Positions 1 to 8,703 are shown, counted from the stretch's first letter. The stretch: 50,097 bases of DNA from Vibrio hangzhouensis (GCF_900107935.1 NZ_FNVG01000028.1:1-50097); one strand, 5' to 3'. Numbers and translations: made by a program. Notes: a model not told the origin generated them from the sequence alone.

Positions 1-220
1 GTATATGGACTCCCGTTAGATTGCAACTAGAGGACAAAAATAAGTAGGAAGCATGCGCATATTCGGGCTCTTATTGAGTAGCGAACTCTGCCCCTTGATG
101 TTTTCGCACCCTAATGCCACTTCGCGAAAAAGGTACCTGGTACCATGAGGATGATCTGGCTCGTTAGGGTCGGTCTTACCTGTTTTTGTCTTACTCTTGG
201 TTGTAACCTAAATATGGTTC
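1..220 (-). ncRNA. Candidate bridge RNA region of the IS1111-type element
   Basis: This is the non-coding stretch downstream of the recombinase gene, up to the terminal repeat. IS110-family recombinases use a structured bridge RNA with target-binding and donor-binding loops. In IS1111-type members it comes from the 3' non-coding end, which is this segment. A local palindrome-rich part (GGTACCTGGTACC, near 132-144) could form a stem. The exact RNA ends, the loops and transcription cannot be read by eye. The call rests on position and family rules. Confidence 0.4.
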
Positions 221-1255
221 TTAAACTGTTTCGGGTAATCGGTATGGTTGGTGGTGATTGAGCATTGACCATGCCGTTCTGACTGTTTTGTTGGCGAGAG
301 CAACAGCCGCTCTTCGGAGCCCGGCTCTTTCTATCAGGCCTTTGACCCAAGCCTCTTTTGTTGTCTTTGGCTCCCTTCGGTCGACAGCCCGAACAAAAGC
401 GAGAGCACCTTGAATCAAATTGGCTCGTATTCGTTTACAGGCGAATTTTTTACCGATACCTAAAAGTACAGTCTTGCCGCCAGTGCTGTACTGTTTTGGC
501 GTTAAGCCGATGCACGCAGAAGCTTCACGGCCGTTTTTAAAGTTACCGCCGTTTTCACCAATGGCGAGATATAAAGCCAGCGCGTTGACATTGCCCACTC
601 CCTCAATAGCAGTTAGGGCGCGACATTCAGGTTGTTGCTGTATCTCGTTATTGAGTTGTTTTGTGATTTTTTCTTTCTTTTCAATGAGGTCTTGATAAAG
701 CCAGTACATCGTCGATATTTGCTCTCTGACAATATCTGGCAGGCCATTTTCAGCGTCTTCCAAGACGAGAGGGATTTGTTTTCCAAAAGCGGAAGTACCA
801 CGTGGGATATCAATACCAAACTCAGCGATGAGAGCTCTAATCATATTGCTTGTTGCCGTAATGGTATCGACTAAGTGTTGCCTCATTTTGTCGACGGATT
901 GGAGAGACTGCGCCCTTACTGATTTGACCGCAATGAAGTGGACATTAGGCTGCTTAGCTGCGACAGCAATAGCCATCGCATCATTTTTGTCTGTTTTTTG
1001 ATTCGTACGGAATGGGGATACATTCTTTGGTGCGATCAAGATAACTTCATGTCCTATGGATTGGCAAAAACGCCCCCAAAAGTGGGAAGTAGCACAGGAC
1101 TCCATTACGACGGTGCAAGGCGGTTGTTTGAGTAACCAGGATTTTAGTTTGGCTTTGCTGAATGGTTTCTCTGTAGCGACATGATTGCCAACCAGCTTAC
1201 AAACCTGGAATGAGCTTTTTGCTAAATCAATAGCAATGGTCGTAGACTTATTCAT
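221..1255 (-). CDS. IS110-family DEDD transposase/recombinase
   Basis: This is the recombinase of the element, 344 aa. The N-terminal RuvC-like DEDD site is visible as D10 (AIDLAKSS), E52 (VMESCA), and D89 and D92 (KTDKNDA). The C-terminal Tnp20 domain has the helix-hairpin-helix-like IEGVGNVNAL and the conserved serine S257 in QYSTGGK, which in IS110 enzymes is the second catalytic residue. Length is normal for the family and no frameshift is seen, so it may be active. The ATG at 1255 is chosen over the upstream in-frame start at 1348 because AGGAG lies 7 nt before it and because the longer version would run through the terminal inverted repeat into flanking REP DNA. Confidence 0.93.
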   Translation of the reverse strand: MNKSTTIAIDLAKSSFQVCKLVGNHVATEKPFSKAKLKSWLLKQPPCTVVMESCATSHFWGRFCQSIGHEVILIAPKNVSPFRTNQKTDKNDAMAIAVAAKQPNVHFIAVKSVRAQSLQSVDKMRQHLVDTITATSNMIRALIAEFGIDIPRGTSAFGKQIPLVLEDAENGLPDIVREQISTMYWLYQDLIEKKEKITKQLNNEIQQQPECRALTAIEGVGNVNALALYLAIGENGGNFKNGREASACIGLTPKQYSTGGKTVLLGIGKKFACKRIRANLIQGALAFVRAVDRREPKTTKEAWVKGLIERAGLRRAAVALANKTVRTAWSMLNHHQPYRLPETV

Positions 1256-1327
1256 GTATGGACTCCTAAAGATTATGGTTTGGTCACCAGTAATTTTAGC
1301 TCCCTCTTGAGGGAGGGAGTCCATACA

Positions 1328-1346
1328 TCGCGAAAGCGAGGATCTC
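1328..1346 (+). repeat. Half of a REP-like hairpin at the IS junction
   Basis: The sequence TCGCGAAAGCGAGGATCTC followed by ATAAAGCGAGTGACTACC matches the right half and trailing flank of the REP-like units found at 44.6-47.6 kb and 22.3 kb. The left part expected of a full unit (CGTCATCC) is missing and replaced by the IS terminal repeat. The simplest reading is that the IS interrupted a REP copy. Confidence 0.7.
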
Positions 1347-1576
1347 ATAAAGCGAGTGACTACCTAAAATAAAATAAAGGACTATTAGCGCGGGTTAGAG
1401 AAGAACACTCAAATCAAGTTATTACAATGAGATAGCGGAATTAGACTGTCTCAAAATGGCTAAAAACTGTCTCAGCACACTAAAAGTACTGAGACCAAAA
1501 ACTGCAAAAAATTCAATTCTAAACTTCAAACTTTCAGGGAGTAAACTCCCTTCAACGTCAAAAGTGGCAACCCAAA

Positions 1577-2707
1577 ATGGCTAAGAAAAAAATCTTAACG
1601 GTCTTCGGCACGCGTCCAGAGGCCATTAAAATGGCACCTCTTGTTCATGCTTTAGCAAGCGATGAGCGTTTCGTATCCAAATGCTGCGTGACTGCTCAGC
1701 ACAGAGAGATGCTCGACCAAGTTCTAGAGTTATTCGAAATTACACCAGATTACGATTTGAATCTGATGAAGGCGGGTCAAACGCTCAACGATGTAACTGC
1801 ACGTATCGTTCAAGAACTCAAACCTGTTCTACAAGAGTTCAAGCCCGATGTCGTGCTCGTTCATGGCGATACGGCAACCACGTTTGCGGCGAGTTTAGCG
1901 GCATACTATGAGCAAATCGAAGTGGGTCATGTTGAAGCAGGCCTTCGGACTGGCAATATTTATTCACCATGGCCAGAAGAAGCAAATCGTCGATTAACTG
2001 GTGCGTTAACCAAATATCATTTCGCTCCAACAGAAACATCTAAAGCGAATCTACTCAAAGAAAACTTTAGTCCAGATGATATTCATGTAACAGGGAACAC
2101 TGTGATTGACGCCCTCTTAATGGTTAAAGACAAAATTACCAATGATAAAGACTTAAAGGCGACATTAGCTGCAAGTTTTCCATACCTAAACAATGACAAA
2201 AAACTAATTCTTGTGACTGGTCATAGACGTGAAAGCTTTGGTGGCGGCTTCGAGCGTATTTGTGAAGCACTAGCTATTACTGCGAAGAATCATCCTGACT
2301 GTCAAATACTATACCCAATGCACCTAAACCCAAATGTACGAGAGCCAGTAAATCGCATACTGGGTGATGAAGATAATGTATTACTGATTGAACCTCAGCA
2401 ATATCTACCATTTATCTATTTGATGCACCGTGCAGACATCATATTAACAGACTCTGGCGGCATACAAGAGGAAGCTCCGAGCCTTGGTAAGCCAGTATTG
2501 GTTATGCGTGATACAACAGAACGGCCAGAAGCAGTTGCTGCAGGTACAGTTAGATTAGTAGGAACGGACATTGATAAGATTACTTCGAATATAAACACGC
2601 TACTTAACGATGATGTTGCATATGGAGCCATGAGTTTTGCCCATAATCCGTACGGTGATGGTAAAGCGTGCGAAAGAATTTTGAATTCACTTCTAGGAAA
2701 TAATTAG
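1577..2707 (+). CDS. wecB: UDP-N-acetylglucosamine 2-epimerase (non-hydrolysing)
   Basis: It interconverts UDP-GlcNAc and UDP-ManNAc in the cytoplasm, supplying ManNAc-type residues for surface glycans. The 376-aa protein has the family length. GTRPEAIKMAP is at 11-21. D98 (VHGDTATT), E120 (HVEAGLRT), E134 (PEEANRRL) and H216 (TGHRRESFGGG) align with the catalytic residues of E. coli WecB at a constant offset of three. The UDP-binding segment SGGIQEEAP and the GKPVLVMRDTTERPEA stretch are also present. Base composition is normal here and becomes strongly AT-rich immediately after the stop codon, so wecB looks like the edge of the exchangeable block. The 230 bp between the IS and wecB hold only a small GGGAGTAAACTCCC palindrome at 1537-1550. 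No wecC follows. Confidence 0.95.
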   Translation: MAKKKILTVFGTRPEAIKMAPLVHALASDERFVSKCCVTAQHREMLDQVLELFEITPDYDLNLMKAGQTLNDVTARIVQELKPVLQEFKPDVVLVHGDTATTFAASLAAYYEQIEVGHVEAGLRTGNIYSPWPEEANRRLTGALTKYHFAPTETSKANLLKENFSPDDIHVTGNTVIDALLMVKDKITNDKDLKATLAASFPYLNNDKKLILVTGHRRESFGGGFERICEALAITAKNHPDCQILYPMHLNPNVREPVNRILGDEDNVLLIEPQQYLPFIYLMHRADIILTDSGGIQEEAPSLGKPVLVMRDTTERPEAVAAGTVRLVGTDIDKITSNINTLLNDDVAYGAMSFAHNPYGDGKACERILNSLLGNN

Positions 2708-2767
2708 ATGAAGATTTTGGTCACTAGTGGTGCTGGTTTTTCTGGTTCTGTTGTAATTGGACTATAA
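2708..2767 (+). pseudogene. 19-codon 5' remnant of a nucleotide-sugar epimerase/dehydratase gene
   Basis: Directly after the wecB stop a reading frame encodes MKILVTSGAGFSGSVVIGL and then stops. It matches the Rossmann start of extended SDR enzymes such as RmlB in this window (MKLLVTGGAGFIGSAVV), with the glycine pattern GxxGxxG kept. The rest of the gene is gone and the next gene begins within 5 nt of the stop. It looks like the broken end of an earlier epimerase gene, cut off when the AT-rich block was exchanged. Confidence 0.7.
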
Positions 2768-2771
2768 CTGT

Positions 2772-3557
2772 ATGGCAGTATATATATCTGTAGTGTCTCA
2801 TAATCATAGTGAGATAATTGAACAATTGAATTGTCTTCCACACTTATCAGAGGAGTTTAATGTCATAGTTAAGTTAAACAGGAAAGAGGAAAAAAGCTAC
2901 TATAATAGATATACCCAACTCCATATACTAGATGAACAATATGATATTGGATTTGGACATAATAATAATCTTGTGTATTCCTACTGTAAAAAGCATCTGG
3001 GAATGCAGCCAAGTGATTATTTCATTGTATTAAATCCAGATGTATTCATAACTGTTACAATGATAACTAATTTAGTCAGTCTGATGACTAAAAATAACGT
3101 TAAGATTGGAGCAATTAATTTATATAAGGATATGAATTATTCAATCTACGATGAGTCTGTACGTGACTTTCCTATCCTTCTTGATTTCGTCATGTCATTT
3201 TTGGGCTATGGGAATAAAACGGTTGTCAATAAGAGCGAAATAAAAAAACCAACAATTGTTGATTGGGCGGCAGGGTCTTTTTTAGTATTTCAATCATCTC
3301 ATTATAGTAAGTTAGGTGGTTTTGATGAATGCTATTTCATGTATTGTGAAGATATTGATATTTGCTATAGGAGTTCGATGATAAATGAGTCTGTTGTTTA
3401 TTTTCCCAATATAAAAGCCGTTCATCTAGCTAAACATTCAAATAGAAAGTTAATTTCGAAACATTTTTATTGGCATGTTAAAAGTATAGTTAGGTACTTA
3501 CTATCTAAAAAAAAACTAACATCGAAAAAATCCTTATTAGAATGTGATGGTTTCTAA
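2772..3557 (+). CDS. Family 2 glycosyltransferase
   Basis: A 261-aa cytoplasmic GT-A-fold glycosyltransferase of the rhamnosyltransferase-like GT2 type. It starts with the beta-strand AVYISVVSHNHSE, has a nucleotide-sugar motif (LNPDVFI) where the DxD-like element lies, and carries the acceptor-side block WAAGSFLVF with FDECYFMYCEDIDICYR (the ED motif that normally holds the catalytic base). The ATG at 2772 is preferred to the TTG at 2757 because the homology begins there. DNA is very AT-rich, like the next six genes. It probably adds one sugar to the lipid-linked repeat unit; donor and acceptor cannot be read from sequence. Confidence 0.85.
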   Translation: MAVYISVVSHNHSEIIEQLNCLPHLSEEFNVIVKLNRKEEKSYYNRYTQLHILDEQYDIGFGHNNNLVYSYCKKHLGMQPSDYFIVLNPDVFITVTMITNLVSLMTKNNVKIGAINLYKDMNYSIYDESVRDFPILLDFVMSFLGYGNKTVVNKSEIKKPTIVDWAAGSFLVFQSSHYSKLGGFDECYFMYCEDIDICYRSSMINESVVYFPNIKAVHLAKHSNRKLISKHFYWHVKSIVRYLLSKKKLTSKKSLLECDGF

Positions 3558-3592
3558 TACTATCGACACAATAAACAACTCCCACTGAAGCC

Positions 3593-4663
3593 ATGAATAA
3601 TTCGAACGACATTTTGGATAATAATCCAGTAAGAGATAACAATTTTGATCTCATAAGAATAGTACTTTCAACTATAGTTTTTATGTATCATATATCCGTA
3701 TTAAGCCCTATTGATGGAATAGTATTTGGGTTTTTTAGTGGTGAGTTTGCAGTTGAATGTTTTTTTGTAATTAGTGGTTATTTGATTGTATATAGTTATA
3801 ATAAATCCAATTCATTAAAAAAATATTCCAAATCAAGAATTGTAAGGATATTGCCACTTTATTTGATAGTGATTCTGTTAACCTTTATTTTAGGCCTAAT
3901 TATTAGCAATGTAGATATTAAAGACTTTGTTTATAATGGAGGCTTAAAGTTCATCATTTTTAATTCAATATTCATGAATTTCATGTCTCCATCATTACCT
4001 GGTGTTTTTGAGGATAATGTTATTACAGCAGTCAATGGGTCATTATGGACAATTAAAATAGAGGTTATGTTTTACTTTGCCGTACCATTAATATTTGATT
4101 GGATCAATAAAGGAACAAAAAGATATTTTGCAATACTTATTTTGTATGCACTGTCTATTTTGTGTTTCTACTTTATTAGGTTCTTAATAATTGAACATGG
4201 AGTCAATCCATCTATTAATAATCAATTACCATCATTACTTTGTTTTTTTATGGCTGGTGCTGTATTAAATTATATAAGACCAAGTGATAAATTAATGTTT
4301 GTTTTGTTTTTATTGTCGACGATGTATCTTTTAGTCTTTGATAAGATCTACGCTATTCATCCAATTGCACTTGCATCTGTTGTTTACTTTTTCTCCTATT
4401 TAATACCATTCAGAATTATAATTCCAAAATGTATTGGTGACATATCTTATGGAATGTATATTGTACATTTTCCAGTTATTCAATACTTTACATCGAGAGG
4501 TTGGCTAAATGATTTTGGTTGGGGGTTCTTATTATGTATTCTTGTTGTCATTGTTCTGTCATTGTTAAGTTGGCATTGTCTTGAAAAGAGATTGTTAAAA
4601 TATAATAAATCAAGAGACCGTGATGATTTATTATATAGTAAAGAAAGCATTAAAATAATATAA
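3593..4663 (+). CDS. Acyltransferase 3 family membrane protein (sugar O-acylation)
   Basis: An integral membrane acyltransferase (OafA/NolL type), 356 aa with about ten hydrophobic segments. Near the N-terminus are FDLIRIVLSTIVFMYHIS, carrying the arginine and histidine typical of the family, and the characteristic FFVISGYLI segment. Proteins of this kind move an acyl group, often acetyl, across the membrane onto a sugar of an O-antigen or capsule repeat. The gene lies within the Wzx/Wzy block, 35 nt after the GT2 gene and 11 nt before the flippase. The acyl group and target sugar are unknown. Confidence 0.85.
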   Translation: MNNSNDILDNNPVRDNNFDLIRIVLSTIVFMYHISVLSPIDGIVFGFFSGEFAVECFFVISGYLIVYSYNKSNSLKKYSKSRIVRILPLYLIVILLTFILGLIISNVDIKDFVYNGGLKFIIFNSIFMNFMSPSLPGVFEDNVITAVNGSLWTIKIEVMFYFAVPLIFDWINKGTKRYFAILILYALSILCFYFIRFLIIEHGVNPSINNQLPSLLCFFMAGAVLNYIRPSDKLMFVLFLLSTMYLLVFDKIYAIHPIALASVVYFFSYLIPFRIIIPKCIGDISYGMYIVHFPVIQYFTSRGWLNDFGWGFLLCILVVIVLSLLSWHCLEKRLLKYNKSRDRDDLLYSKESIKII

Positions 4664-4674
4664 AGTTTTATAAT

Positions 4675-6120
4675 ATGGAAACAAAAAAAAACAATAAAAG
4701 CATCAATGTAATATTTAATGCTTTTTATTATTTATTGAATTCATTATTTCCTATCATTATATTCCCGTATGTATCAAGAGCTTTAGGTGTTGAAGGAATA
4801 GGAGCTGCAAATTTAGCCATTACTGTTGCAGCATATTTTACAACTATTGCTTCTTTAGGAATTCCTATATATGGTGTTAGAGAAGTCGCTAAAAGAAGAA
4901 ATAATAGAGAATCATTAAATCAACTTGTATCTGAGTTGATGATGTTAAATGTCATTGGTGTAGTGATCTCATTTGTAGGTTTTTTCTTCCTCATTAGTTC
5001 AATAGAAACAATGAGAGAAAACTATATTTTATATATTATAGCTTCAATTAATATCGCGCTTAGTTTTTTCCAAATAGATTGGCTCTTTCAAGGGTTAGAA
5101 AATTTCAAAATACTAGCAGTACGAAATGCAGCTGTAAAAGTCGTCTCTCTTTTGCTTGTTTTTTCTATGGTCCACAATGAGAGTGATATTTCAGCATACG
5201 TTTTGGTAACAACAATATCATTAAGTTGCGCCAATATTTTTAATCTCTTTCATGCAACGAAAGTGATTAAGTTTACCTTTACTGGTCTATCAATTGTTAA
5301 GCATATTAAACCAACGATTTATTTTCTAAGCACAAGAATTATGTCTACTATCTATACTTTGTTAGATAGTGTCATATTAGGTATCTTAACTAATAATTAT
5401 GCTGTTGGGCTATATAGTACTGCAATTAAGTTAATTAGAACTGCGACATCCTTAATATCATCAATGTCTATTGTGTACTTTTCAGATTCGTCAATTTTAT
5501 CAAAGGAAAATAACGAAAGATATCAAAGTCTATTGTCTGACCTTTTTTCATTGTTGCTATTGATATCTTTACCTACAGCAATATTTACATTTACTTACTC
5601 TAAAGAAATTATACTTTTATTTGCTGGATTTGATTTTGAGGAAGCGTCACTATCTCTAATGATAATGTCACCTTTGATTTTAGTTAGTACAATAACTAGC
5701 TTTATTGGCATGCAGGTTTTATATGCAAGCGGGAAGGAAAAAATTGTTGCCCAGTCATTATTTATAGGTGCTATTGTATCAGTACTAATGAATGTCATAT
5801 TAATTCCTATGTTTAGTCATAATGGCGCCGCAATAGCTGTTCTAACTGCTGAATTATCAGTTCTTATTTATCAGTTAATTAATGTGACCTTTGTGAAGGT
5901 TAATTTAGCGTTCATCTTTAATCGCCGAGTTATGAATATTATGCTAGCTAATAGTATTTACTTAGTTGTTATTTACTTGTTTAAGAACAATGTAGTGCTT
6001 GATGATAATATTGTGTTTATGATAACTAACATTGCAGTATCTGTACTCTCGTATCTATTTATTCTACTTTTATTGAAAGATAGTATGGTTCTATCTATTA
6101 AGGAAAAGCTAATAAGATGA
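4675..6120 (+). CDS. wzx: Wzx-type oligosaccharide flippase
   Basis: A polytopic inner-membrane protein of 481 aa in the MOP superfamily (polysaccharide_synt family). The N-terminus has the typical NVIFNAFYYLLNSLFPIIIFPYVSRALG pattern split around LGVEGIGAANLA. About 12-14 hydrophobic segments run to the C-terminus, and an FQIDWLFQGLENF-type segment common in Wzx proteins is present. It would flip undecaprenyl-diphosphate-linked repeat units to the periplasm for Wzy. The stop codon overlaps the ATG of the next gene (ATGA), indicating one transcript. It is AT-rich like its neighbours. Confidence 0.9.
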   Translation: METKKNNKSINVIFNAFYYLLNSLFPIIIFPYVSRALGVEGIGAANLAITVAAYFTTIASLGIPIYGVREVAKRRNNRESLNQLVSELMMLNVIGVVISFVGFFFLISSIETMRENYILYIIASINIALSFFQIDWLFQGLENFKILAVRNAAVKVVSLLLVFSMVHNESDISAYVLVTTISLSCANIFNLFHATKVIKFTFTGLSIVKHIKPTIYFLSTRIMSTIYTLLDSVILGILTNNYAVGLYSTAIKLIRTATSLISSMSIVYFSDSSILSKENNERYQSLLSDLFSLLLLISLPTAIFTFTYSKEIILLFAGFDFEEASLSLMIMSPLILVSTITSFIGMQVLYASGKEKIVAQSLFIGAIVSVLMNVILIPMFSHNGAAIAVLTAELSVLIYQLINVTFVKVNLAFIFNRRVMNIMLANSIYLVVIYLFKNNVVLDDNIVFMITNIAVSVLSYLFILLLLKDSMVLSIKEKLIR

Positions 6121-7472
6121 AAATTATCACAACAACATATTTTCGCGACTTTGCTAGGTATTTTCATTTCTTAGAAGATGGTATTGTTGGAGAGTTTAGT
6201 AGTGATTTGAGTTTTTTTAATGTTGCTATATACCCTGCAGCACACCACTATTTTAAATCTAAAAATATAGAAAGCATATATTCTCAAAAATGCATTACTT
6301 CAGACTCAAATTATGAACGCTTATTAAATGAATATGAGGGTGATATTATTGAACTTATTGGGTTTAATAGTAAGTCATTTAAGCTATATGGTAAAAACAA
6401 AGATGAGCAACTAAAGCAACAAGCTATAAAGTATATAGCTTACTTTGAGCCGATATTTATTAAAGAAAATTTTGATATTCTGATTTCTTCTGGTGATACA
6501 AGGCTATTACCTTCCGTCATAATATTTCTTGCAAAGAAGTATAATGTGAAGATCATATATTTCGAACAAGGGCCTTTTGACACAACAATGTTAGATTTGA
6601 AAGGCGTGAACTGTAATATTTCATTTTCTCCGAGCTTTAATAGGCTAACTCAAAGTGAAAAGCAAGAACTTGAAAAATACAGAAATAATTATCAAAACAA
6701 TAAGGTTGAAAAATATTGGAAAACAGATGAAAAAAACTTGTCTATAAGGTTCAATACTTATTTGACTTTTCTATTGATGTATCCACCTAAGTTTTTATCG
6801 AAACTGCTACCAGTTGACTTACAAATTGGGCTTGATTTCAAATCAGCATTAAGAGAAAAGATTAGAGGGAAAATAAAAAAAGAATTTAGATCAAAAGATA
6901 TAATCAAAAGTGAACAAGTTTCTTTAGATGATGACTATATAGTTCTGTTTTTACAAGTACCTGTCGATGCTCAGTTTATTGATAACTCACCAAACTTTGA
7001 TAGCTTTACTGAAATTGTGAAGTTAATGAGTCAGTCTATTCCATACGGAAAAAAACTCTTTATCAGAGAGCATCCATTCTATATAGGACGCTATGATAGT
7101 GAGCTTTATGATATCGTTAATTCCAACCCTAATATCAAATTTGCAAATAATTGCAGCCTTTCAGATTTGATTATAAATTCAAAGCTATGTGTTGTTAACA
7201 ACTCGACTGTTGGAATTGAAGCACTTTTACTTAAGAAGAAGGTTTTTACGCTTGGAAAATCTTACTATACTCATAAAGGAGTTACTTTTGATTATAATGA
7301 TAAGTTGCCTTTAGATATTCAATTAGAGAATGTTATACATGATGAAATTGATAGTGAAATGGTTGATTCGTTCTTATTTGAATTTATTTTTAGTTACCTT
7401 TGTAAAGGGCACTTTCAAGATAGGTATTTAACTTATCCTAGAAAGTTGTTTAACTTATTAGAACGAGAATGA
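6117..7472 (+). CDS. Capsule_synth-type (KpsS/KpsC/WbbB-like) glycosyltransferase, putative beta-Kdo transferase
   Basis: A soluble 451-aa protein. The C-terminal half carries features of the capsule polysaccharide synthesis family (PF05159-like): an R-E-H-P motif near residues 317-320 (IREHPFYIG) and NNSTVGIEALLLKKKVF near 361-377, followed by GKSYYTHKGVTFDY. EQGPFDTT near residue 145 also fits that family. Characterised members (KpsC, KpsS, K. pneumoniae WbbB) are retaining beta-Kdo transferases that use CMP-Kdo. Four Kdo-pathway genes (kdsA, kdsC, kdsB, kdsD) lie in the same direction just downstream, which supports Kdo as the donor sugar. It overlaps wzx by 4 nt. An alternative is a more distant glycosyltransferase with the same fold. 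The Kdo assignment is inference. Confidence 0.65.
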   Translation: MKIITTTYFRDFARYFHFLEDGIVGEFSSDLSFFNVAIYPAAHHYFKSKNIESIYSQKCITSDSNYERLLNEYEGDIIELIGFNSKSFKLYGKNKDEQLKQQAIKYIAYFEPIFIKENFDILISSGDTRLLPSVIIFLAKKYNVKIIYFEQGPFDTTMLDLKGVNCNISFSPSFNRLTQSEKQELEKYRNNYQNNKVEKYWKTDEKNLSIRFNTYLTFLLMYPPKFLSKLLPVDLQIGLDFKSALREKIRGKIKKEFRSKDIIKSEQVSLDDDYIVLFLQVPVDAQFIDNSPNFDSFTEIVKLMSQSIPYGKKLFIREHPFYIGRYDSELYDIVNSNPNIKFANNCSLSDLIINSKLCVVNNSTVGIEALLLKKKVFTLGKSYYTHKGVTFDYNDKLPLDIQLENVIHDEIDSEMVDSFLFEFIFSYLCKGHFQDRYLTYPRKLFNLLERE

Positions 7473-7476
7473 ATTG

Positions 7477-8703
7477 ATGAAATTTGAATGCTTTAGACAA
7501 AGATATTCTTATTGTTATCTAACAATTATTCTCTTTGGTGGCGTATTAACATCAATTTGTAAGTATGTTGGTATTTCTTTACCCTTATCATTTTTGTCAT
7601 TAACTCTGTTATTATCATTTCCAATTTTTTTTCTAACCTATTTCTCTGTTTTGATCTTCTCAAAGGTCGATATTATCTTCCACATAATTGGGGTTGTTAT
7701 TTTTGGCATTTTATTAAAATCAATTTATTTCTTAAAAGATGCTGATTTAAATAGTTTTGTTAACACTATCTACTATTTATCCATATTTCTATCTATATCT
7801 TTATGTTATGGTCTTAATAAATCATTCAGTTTGAGAATGTTTAGGTATATTTACATTTCAATGTCAATTCTGGCTGTTATAGGATTGGTCCAGTTTTTTT
7901 TTCATGAGTCACTTCCCAATGCATTTGTAGAACTGCCTGTAATAAAGTCAGAGTTAGCAATAACAAATAATTCTAGAGAGATTGAAGATATAATACTTTT
8001 TTCTATGAATGGGCTATATAATAACCCTATAGTATATGGAAGTACGCTTCTTTTTCCTTTGACAATATCACTATTTAATATTTTCAATGAGAGAAAGTTA
8101 AGTGATATGTGTATCTTCTTTTTGAGCTTGATTTCAATATTGTTATTAGTTTCTCGGGTAAATATTGCCTCTGCTGTTTTTTTGGTTTTGTTTATTTGTG
8201 TTTTGAAATTATCATTCAAGAATGCTCTATATACATCAATTCTTTTTAGCGTGGCTTGTGTTATATTATTTGTTATTTTGAAGGATTCTCCTGTTGTGAA
8301 TTTGATCATTGACCGTTTTACGGGTAATGATGAGTGGGCTTCTGTATCAAATGAGGAGCATTATTCTGATTATATTAAATCGTTGTCATATATATCAGAT
8401 AACATGATTTTGGGCATCAAAATAAATGATTATGTAACTAAGGATATAATAACTGACGGATCTTGGTTTATATTCGCATTGGATTTGAGTCCCGTAATAT
8501 GTATTATTTTAATTTTTATGTTTTTATCAATCGCTTATAAGTTTTGGTTAGTATCTAGAGAAAACGCCATTCCTAATTTTGCACCACTTTATTTTATTTT
8601 AACTATGGGTGGGTTGTTTAATTCATTTTTAATTGACAAAGCATCACTCTCCATTATTTTGATATTTTATTCACTACAATATAATATTGCATTGAAGAGG
8701 TGA
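7477..8703 (+). CDS. wzy: Wzy-type O-antigen/capsule polymerase
   Basis: A hydrophobic protein of 408 aa with about ten to twelve membrane segments and a long hydrophilic loop near residues 270-325 (FTGNDEWASVSNEEHYSDY... then GIKINDYV and DGSWF). This is the topology of polymerases that join lipid-linked repeats in the periplasm. Wzy proteins share little sequence, so the call rests on topology and on position beside wzx in a cluster with no other polymerase candidate. The ATG at 7477 is preferred to an in-frame TTG at 7474. Its end overlaps the start region of the next gene. Confidence 0.75.
   Translation: MKFECFRQRYSYCYLTIILFGGVLTSICKYVGISLPLSFLSLTLLLSFPIFFLTYFSVLIFSKVDIIFHIIGVVIFGILLKSIYFLKDADLNSFVNTIYYLSIFLSISLCYGLNKSFSLRMFRYIYISMSILAVIGLVQFFFHESLPNAFVELPVIKSELAITNNSREIEDIILFSMNGLYNNPIVYGSTLLFPLTISLFNIFNERKLSDMCIFFLSLISILLLVSRVNIASAVFLVLFICVLKLSFKNALYTSILFSVACVILFVILKDSPVVNLIIDRFTGNDEWASVSNEEHYSDYIKSLSYISDNMILGIKINDYVTKDIITDGSWFIFALDLSPVICIILIFMFLSIAYKFWLVSRENAIPNFAPLYFILTMGGLFNSFLIDKASLSIILIFYSLQYNIALKR

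Larger units (their letters stand above)
1..1328 (-). mobile_element. IS110-family (IS1111-type) insertion sequence
   Basis: The element is bounded by inverted repeats. TATGGACTCCC lies at 4-14, and its reverse complement GGGAGTCCATA lies at 1315-1325. With outer partial matches the repeat spans 1-14 and 1315-1328. Read in the transposase direction, about 60-75 nt of non-coding DNA precede the gene and about 220 nt follow it. Short subterminal repeats and a longer 3' non-coding end are features of the IS1111 group. A third repeat copy at 1255-1266 overlaps the transposase start and can pair with 1316-1327 to form a 12-bp hairpin. The right flank (from about 1328) is half of a REP-like hairpin, so the element appears to have inserted into a REP. 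The window starts at the left repeat, so the outer left boundary and the left flank cannot be seen. Confidence 0.8.

Noticed and set aside
221..1348. Longer 375-aa version of the IS110 transposase
   Set aside because: The extra N-terminus crosses the terminal inverted repeat into flanking REP DNA; the ATG at 1255 has a good ribosome site and starts at the conserved domain.
7902..8309. 135-codon minus-strand frame
   Set aside because: Antisense shadow of the wzy gene in AT-rich DNA.
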